In this document: in pieces, positions 60,382 through 64,000 of the stretch
Layout: each line of letters opens with the position of its first letter
Position numbering within the stretch: position 1 is the first letter of the stretch
Assembly: GCA_020161065.1 (NCBI GenBank)
Contig: JAIUPH010000039.1
Location: forward strand, 1 to 64,000
DNA: 64,000 nt
Source: Pseudomonadota bacterium
Lineage (GTDB): Bacteria > Pseudomonadota > Gammaproteobacteria > Burkholderiales > Burkholderiaceae_C
Direction of reading: 5' to 3'
The notes under the pieces: model-generated
The model's input: the letters and a program-made list of their open reading frames with translations, nothing else
Database searches by the model: none
What the model was told of the DNA's origin: nothing
Position numbers and translations under genes: made by a program

Positions 60382-60873
60382 TCAGGCGGCGAGCGCCGCT
60401 TCGATGTCCTTGCGCAGCGAGTCGGGCGCGTCGTTGGGCGCATAGCGCTTGAGCACCTGGCCATTCTTGCCGACCAGGAACTTGGTGAAGTTCCACTTGA
60501 TCGCCTCGGTGCCCAGCAGCCCCGGCGCCTGCGACTTCAGCCACTTCCACAGCGGGTGCGCCTGCGCGCCGTTGACGTCGACCTTGGCCATCATCGGAAA
60601 GCTCACGCCGTAGTTGCGCTGGCAGAAGCCGGCGATCTCGTCGTTGCTGCCGGGGTCCTGGCCGCCGAACTGGTTGCTCGGAAAACCGACGATCACGAGG
60701 CCGCGGTCGCGGTAGTCCTCCCACAGCTTCTCCAGCCCGGCGAACTGCGGCGTGAAGCCGCACTGGCTGGCGGTGTTGACGACCAGGATCACCTTGCCGC
60801 GCTGGCTGGCCAGTTGCGCGGGCTTGCCGTCGATCGACAGCGCGTCGAAGTCGTAGATCGTCTGCTCGGCCAT
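60382..60873 (-). CDS. Glutathione peroxidase
   Basis: A 163-residue thiol peroxidase of the glutathione peroxidase family, using thioredoxin or glutathione. The peroxidatic Cys38 is in NTASQCGFTPQ, the Gln in PSNQFGGQDPGS and the Trp in IKWNFTKFLVG complete the catalytic set; a second Cys in IAGFCQRNYGV may resolve it. Cytoplasmic, no signal. The start MAEQTIYD was chosen by family N-terminus. It sits between the aminotransferase and an exporter gene. Confidence 0.95.
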   Translation of the reverse strand: MAEQTIYDFDALSIDGKPAQLASQRGKVILVVNTASQCGFTPQFAGLEKLWEDYRDRGLVIVGFPSNQFGGQDPGSNDEIAGFCQRNYGVSFPMMAKVDVNGAQAHPLWKWLKSQAPGLLGTEAIKWNFTKFLVGKNGQVLKRYAPNDAPDSLRKDIEAALAA

Positions 60874-60918
60874 GGTCGTTCCATGCTGAAGGAAAGGGCG
60901 TCGATCGTAGTTCAAGCC

Positions 60919-61797
60919 TCAGCCGCGCGCCGCCAGCAGGGCAGCGGCGACGATCAGCGCGCCGCCCAGCGCCAGCGAGGCGCTCGGCTGCGTGGCGCCG
61001 AGCAGCAGCGCCGAGACGGCGGCGAACAGCACCTCGGTGATCATGATCACCGCCGTGGCGTTGGCCGGCAGCCGCGCGGCGCCGTACTGCAGCGCCAGGT
61101 TGCCGGCCAGGAAGGCCAGCGCCAGCAGCGCCGCGCCGGCCACCCAGCCCGGCGCCGGCGCCGGCGGCGCGGGTGCACCCAGCAGCAGCGCCAGCAGCGC
61201 GGCCACCAGCGCGCCGCCGCAGAACATCGCCAGGCTGCGCGCCGCGGCCGGCCGCGCGGCCTCGCGCCGCAGCATGACGTTGTTGAGTGCGAAGCTGAAG
61301 CCGCCGACGATGGCCAGCCCATCGGCCAGCCCGCGCGGCAGCGGCCAGCCGCCGCCGGCCGGCCACAGCACCACGGCGGCGCCGGCCAGCGCCAGCGCCA
61401 CGCGCAGCAGCGCCAGCGCGGTGAGCCGCTCGCCCAGCAGCACGCGCGCCAGCAGCACCGCCCACAGCGGCATCAGGTAGAACAGCAGCACCACGCGCAC
61501 CACGTCGTCCAGCGTGGTGGCCCAGTTGAAGCAGGCATTGGTGGTGCCCGAGGCCAGCACCAACACCCACAACGCCGGCGTGCGCAGCACCTGCCCGAAG
61601 GCCAGCGGCCGGCGCAGCCCGATCACCGCCGCCGCCACCAGGTAGATCAGCGCCGTGGCCCACAGCGGGTGCAGCCCGGCCGCCTGCAACTGGCGGAACG
61701 GCCACCACGAGACGCCCCAGGTCAGCGCGTTCAGCGCCAGTGCCAGCGACGGCAGCCATCGGGCGCCGGCGCCGCCGGCACGACGCTCAATGTCCAC
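60919..61797 (-). CDS. DMT-family transporter (EamA)
   Basis: A 292-residue inner-membrane protein with ten hydrophobic helices in two EamA halves (for example LALALNALTWGVSWWPFRQLQA and LFAAVSALLLGATQPSASLALGGALIV). EamA proteins export amino acids or metabolites. The N-terminal MDIERRAGG is short and cytoplasmic. Its start overlaps the end of lplT by 11 nt. Substrate unknown. Confidence 0.92.
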   Translation of the reverse strand: MDIERRAGGAGARWLPSLALALNALTWGVSWWPFRQLQAAGLHPLWATALIYLVAAAVIGLRRPLAFGQVLRTPALWVLVLASGTTNACFNWATTLDDVVRVVLLFYLMPLWAVLLARVLLGERLTALALLRVALALAGAAVVLWPAGGGWPLPRGLADGLAIVGGFSFALNNVMLRREAARPAAARSLAMFCGGALVAALLALLLGAPAPPAPAPGWVAGAALLALAFLAGNLALQYGAARLPANATAVIMITEVLFAAVSALLLGATQPSASLALGGALIVAAALLAARG

Positions 61798-63067
61798 CGT
61801 CGCTGCGCGCGATGGCCAGCAGCCGTTCGACCTCGTCGCGGTGCTTGATCGTGTTGCTGACGTGCCAGCGGCGGATGGCTTCCATCACGCCGGCGGTCAG
61901 CAGCCCGAAGGTGGCGATGGCGACGAAGGCCGAGAGGCCGAACTTGGTGAGGCCGCTGTAGAGCGCGCCGACGCCCAGGATGCAGGCCTGCTCGTTGAAG
62001 TTCTGCACCGCGATCGAGCGCCCGGCGCCCATCAGGTTGTGGCCGCGGTGCTGCAGCAGCGCGTTCATCGGCACGATCAGGAAGCCGCACAGCGCGCCCA
62101 GCAGCACCAGGAAGGGCGCGGCCACCCACACGTTGGTGATGACGTTGAGCCCGATCATCAGAAAGCCCACCGCGATGGCCAGCGGCAGCACGCGCGTGGC
62201 CTTGTCGAGCTTCATCGTCGCCGACGCGGTGACCGCGCCGATCACCGAGCCGATGATCACCACCCCGGCCAGGCCCGAGGCCTGCGTGGTGGTGTAGCCC
62301 AGCGCCGCCGCGGCCCAGGCGAAGACGATCAGCCGCAGGTTGCCGAAGATGCCCCACAGCAGCGTGGTGGTGGCCAGCGTGATCTGGCCCAGGCGGTCGG
62401 CCCACAGCCGCGCGTTGCAGTGCGAGAAGTCGCGCACCATCGCCGCCACGCCGCCGGTCATCGGCTGCAGCGGCGCGTCGGTGCGCGGGATGTAGAGGTT
62501 GAAGATCGCGGCGATCACGTAGATGAAGACGATCACCGAGATCGCGGCCTCGGGCGGCGTGTCGATGCCGGTGTCGATCCAGGGCAGGTCGAAGCCCAGC
62601 AGCATCGGCGCCAGCTTCGGGCCGACCAACTGGCCGCCGAGCACGAAGCCCAGGATGATGGACGCGACCGTCAGCCCTTCGATCCAGCCGTTGCCCTTGA
62701 CCAGTTGCGACGGCGGCAGCAGCTCGGTCAGGATGCCGTACTTGGCCGGCGAATACGCCGCGGCGCCCAGCCCCACCACCGCGTAGGACAGCAGCGGGTG
62801 GCTGCCGAACAGCATCATCAGGCAGCCCACGACCTTGATCGTGTTCGAGATGAACATGACCGTGCCCTTGGGCATGCTGTCGGCGATGGCGCCGACGAAA
62901 GGCGCCAGCACCACGTAGAACAGCGCGAACATCGGCGCCAGCGCCGGCGTCTGCCACGACGGGGCATGGTTCAAGCGCAGCAGCTCGACGGCAGCCACCA
63001 GCAACGCGCTGTCGGCCAGCGAGCTGAAGAACTGCGCCGACATGATGGTCGAGAAGCCTTTTTTCAT
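61787..63067 (-). CDS. lplT: Lysophospholipid transporter LplT
   Basis: A 426-residue major-facilitator protein with about 12 helices that flips lysophospholipids to the inner leaflet for repair. The MKKGFSTIMSAQFFSSLADSALL start and GAAAYSPAKYGILTELLPP are LplT landmarks. The acyltransferase Aas that acts with it in enterobacteria is not adjacent. It is divergent from the alanine racemase gene, an arrangement I recognise from betaproteobacteria. Confidence 0.93.
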   Translation of the reverse strand: MKKGFSTIMSAQFFSSLADSALLVAAVELLRLNHAPSWQTPALAPMFALFYVVLAPFVGAIADSMPKGTVMFISNTIKVVGCLMMLFGSHPLLSYAVVGLGAAAYSPAKYGILTELLPPSQLVKGNGWIEGLTVASIILGFVLGGQLVGPKLAPMLLGFDLPWIDTGIDTPPEAAISVIVFIYVIAAIFNLYIPRTDAPLQPMTGGVAAMVRDFSHCNARLWADRLGQITLATTTLLWGIFGNLRLIVFAWAAAALGYTTTQASGLAGVVIIGSVIGAVTASATMKLDKATRVLPLAIAVGFLMIGLNVITNVWVAAPFLVLLGALCGFLIVPMNALLQHRGHNLMGAGRSIAVQNFNEQACILGVGALYSGLTKFGLSAFVAIATFGLLTAGVMEAIRRWHVSNTIKHRDEVERLLAIARSDGGH

Positions 63068-63196
63068 TGTCTCGCGCGCGCTGCGGCACCCCCCGCATGC
63101 GGCCGGCGCTACTGTCTCCGTCTGGAAGGCGGCGGTTTATAGCATGGGGGTCGGGGCCGACCCCGGCGCGCGAGGCGCTGGCAGAATGCCGCGGCC

Positions 63197-64000
63197 ATGC
63201 CCCGTCCGATCGAAGCGCTGATCCATTCCGCGGCCCTGGCCGGCAACCTGGCCCGCGCGCGCGCCGCCGCGCCCGACGCCAAGGTGTGGGCCGTGGTCAA
63301 GGCCAACGCCTACGGCCACGGCATCGAGCGCGTCTACGAAGCCTTGCGCGGCGCCGACGGTTTTGCGCTGCTCGACCTGGCCGAGGCCGAGCGCATCCGC
63401 GCCCTCGGCTGGCGCGGCCCGGTGCTGCTGCTCGAAGGCTGCTTCGAACCGCGCGACCTGGAGCTGTGCTCGCGCCTGGACTTGTGGCACGCGGTGCATT
63501 GCGACGCGCAGATCGACTGGCTGGCCGTGCACAAGACGCACAAGCCGCACCGCGTGTTCCTGAAGATGAACAGCGGCATGAACCGCCTGGGCTTCACGCC
63601 GGCGGCCTACCGCGCCGCCTGGGCGCGGCTGAACGCGCTGCCGCAGGTCGACGAGATCTCGCTGATGACGCACTTCAGCGACGCCGATGGCCTGCGCGGC
63701 ATCGCCCACCAGTTGGCCGCCTTCGAGGCCGCCGTGCAGGACCTGCCGGGCGAGCGCAGCCTGGCCAACAGCGCGGCCATCCTGCGCCACGCGACGGCCG
63801 GCGACGGCCGCGCGGCCGTCCACCACGACTGGGTGCGCGCCGGCATCCTGGTCTACGGCAGCGCGCCCGACTTCCCCGAGCACGACATCGCCCACTGGGC
63901 CTTGCGGCCGGCGATGACGCTGCGCTCGCGGCTGATCGGCGTGCAGCCGCTGGAACGCGGCGACGCGGTCGGCTACGGCAGCAGCTTCACGGCGCCGGGG
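63197..64000 (+). CDS. alr: Alanine racemase, 3' end beyond the window
   Basis: PLP enzyme that makes D-alanine for peptidoglycan. The visible 268 residues carry the PLP lysine K35 in [11 protein letters not shown], the substrate-barrel blocks [12 protein letters not shown] and HFSDADG, then SLANSAAIL and [12 protein letters not shown], and AVGYGSSF before the cut. The C-terminal beta domain with the catalytic Tyr lies beyond 64000. The ATG is preceded by a weak ribosome site. The full enzyme should be about 360-370 residues. Confidence 0.96.
   Translation, partial: MPRPIEALIHSAALAGNLARARAAAPDAKVWAVVKANAYGHGIERVYEALRGADGFALLDLAEAERIRALGWRGPVLLLEGCFEPRDLELCSRLDLWHAVHCDAQIDWLAVHKTHKPHRVFLKMNSGMNRLGFTPAAYRAAWARLNALPQVDEISLMTHFSDADGLRGIAHQLAAFEAAVQDLPGERSLANSAAILRHATAGDGRAAVHHDWVRAGILVYGSAPDFPEHDIAHWALRPAMTLRSRLIGVQPLERGDAVGYGSSFTAPG

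Overview
The window is a 64 kb, very GC-rich chromosomal segment packed with genes. Gene content points to a betaproteobacterium of the order Burkholderiales, of the Rubrivivax/Leptothrix/Methylibium kind. The pointers are GTP-type PEP carboxykinase, a PEP-CTERM protein, two orphan Bug-type periplasmic binding proteins, CcoG, the lplT-alr pair and Burkholderiales-style GC-rich palindromic repeats. This is inference from families; no rRNA or tRNA gene is present to fix the taxon. Both ends are cut: a vgrG enters at the left and an alanine racemase gene leaves at the right.

Layout. (1) 1-4930: end of a type VI secretion (T6SS) cluster, with a VgrG tip, a PAAR protein carrying a C39/papain-like cysteine-peptidase domain, a candidate immunity gene, the FHA protein TagH and the PP2C phosphatase PppA. 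(2) 4935-16220: housekeeping and envelope genes (rlmJ, pckG, a PEP-CTERM protein, two lipoproteins, a decayed transcriptional-activator pseudogene, a metallophosphoesterase, a Usp protein, an Hsp70-like protein and a YecA-like protein). (3) 16223-17862: a leaderless GH19-like peptidoglycan/chitin hydrolase overlapping a gene for an exported protein, which looks like a second effector-immunity pair. (4) 19161-30922: a tightly packed plus-strand catabolic operon with a Rid protein, a TRZ/ATZ amidohydrolase, a DadA-like oxidase, a HyuA-fragment/HyuB fusion, a Bug binding protein, a flavodoxin-fold oxidoreductase, a creatininase-family enzyme, a complete NMT1-type ABC importer and an FAD-linked oxidase. 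It looks built to import and hydrolyse a cyclic N-heterocycle or amide. (5) 30926-36543: small proteins and lipoproteins, a second Bug protein and ccoG. (6) 36603-41243: a BMP-family (nucleoside-type) ABC importer whose ATPase gene carries an in-frame 90 bp palindromic insertion, next to purB and pyrF. (7) 43663-53250: a hybrid histidine kinase, a GST, then a minus-strand operon with an NAD-epimerase, two peptide-type ABC ATPases, an amidase and a TTC38-like protein. (8) 53334-64000: two LysR regulators, dppBC-like permeases separated from their likely ATPases, a DsbA/FrnE protein, a CYTH protein, an aromatic aminotransferase, a glutathione peroxidase, an EamA exporter, lplT and alr.

Most interesting points: the in-frame palindromic element inside an ABC ATPase, with related copies at 29.4 and 54.3 kb; two candidate toxin-immunity pairs near T6SS genes; the uncharacterised heterocycle-type operon with its unusual HyuA/HyuB fusion; a LysR gene that seems to begin at an AUC codon; and a candidate small RNA at about 16.0-16.2 kb.
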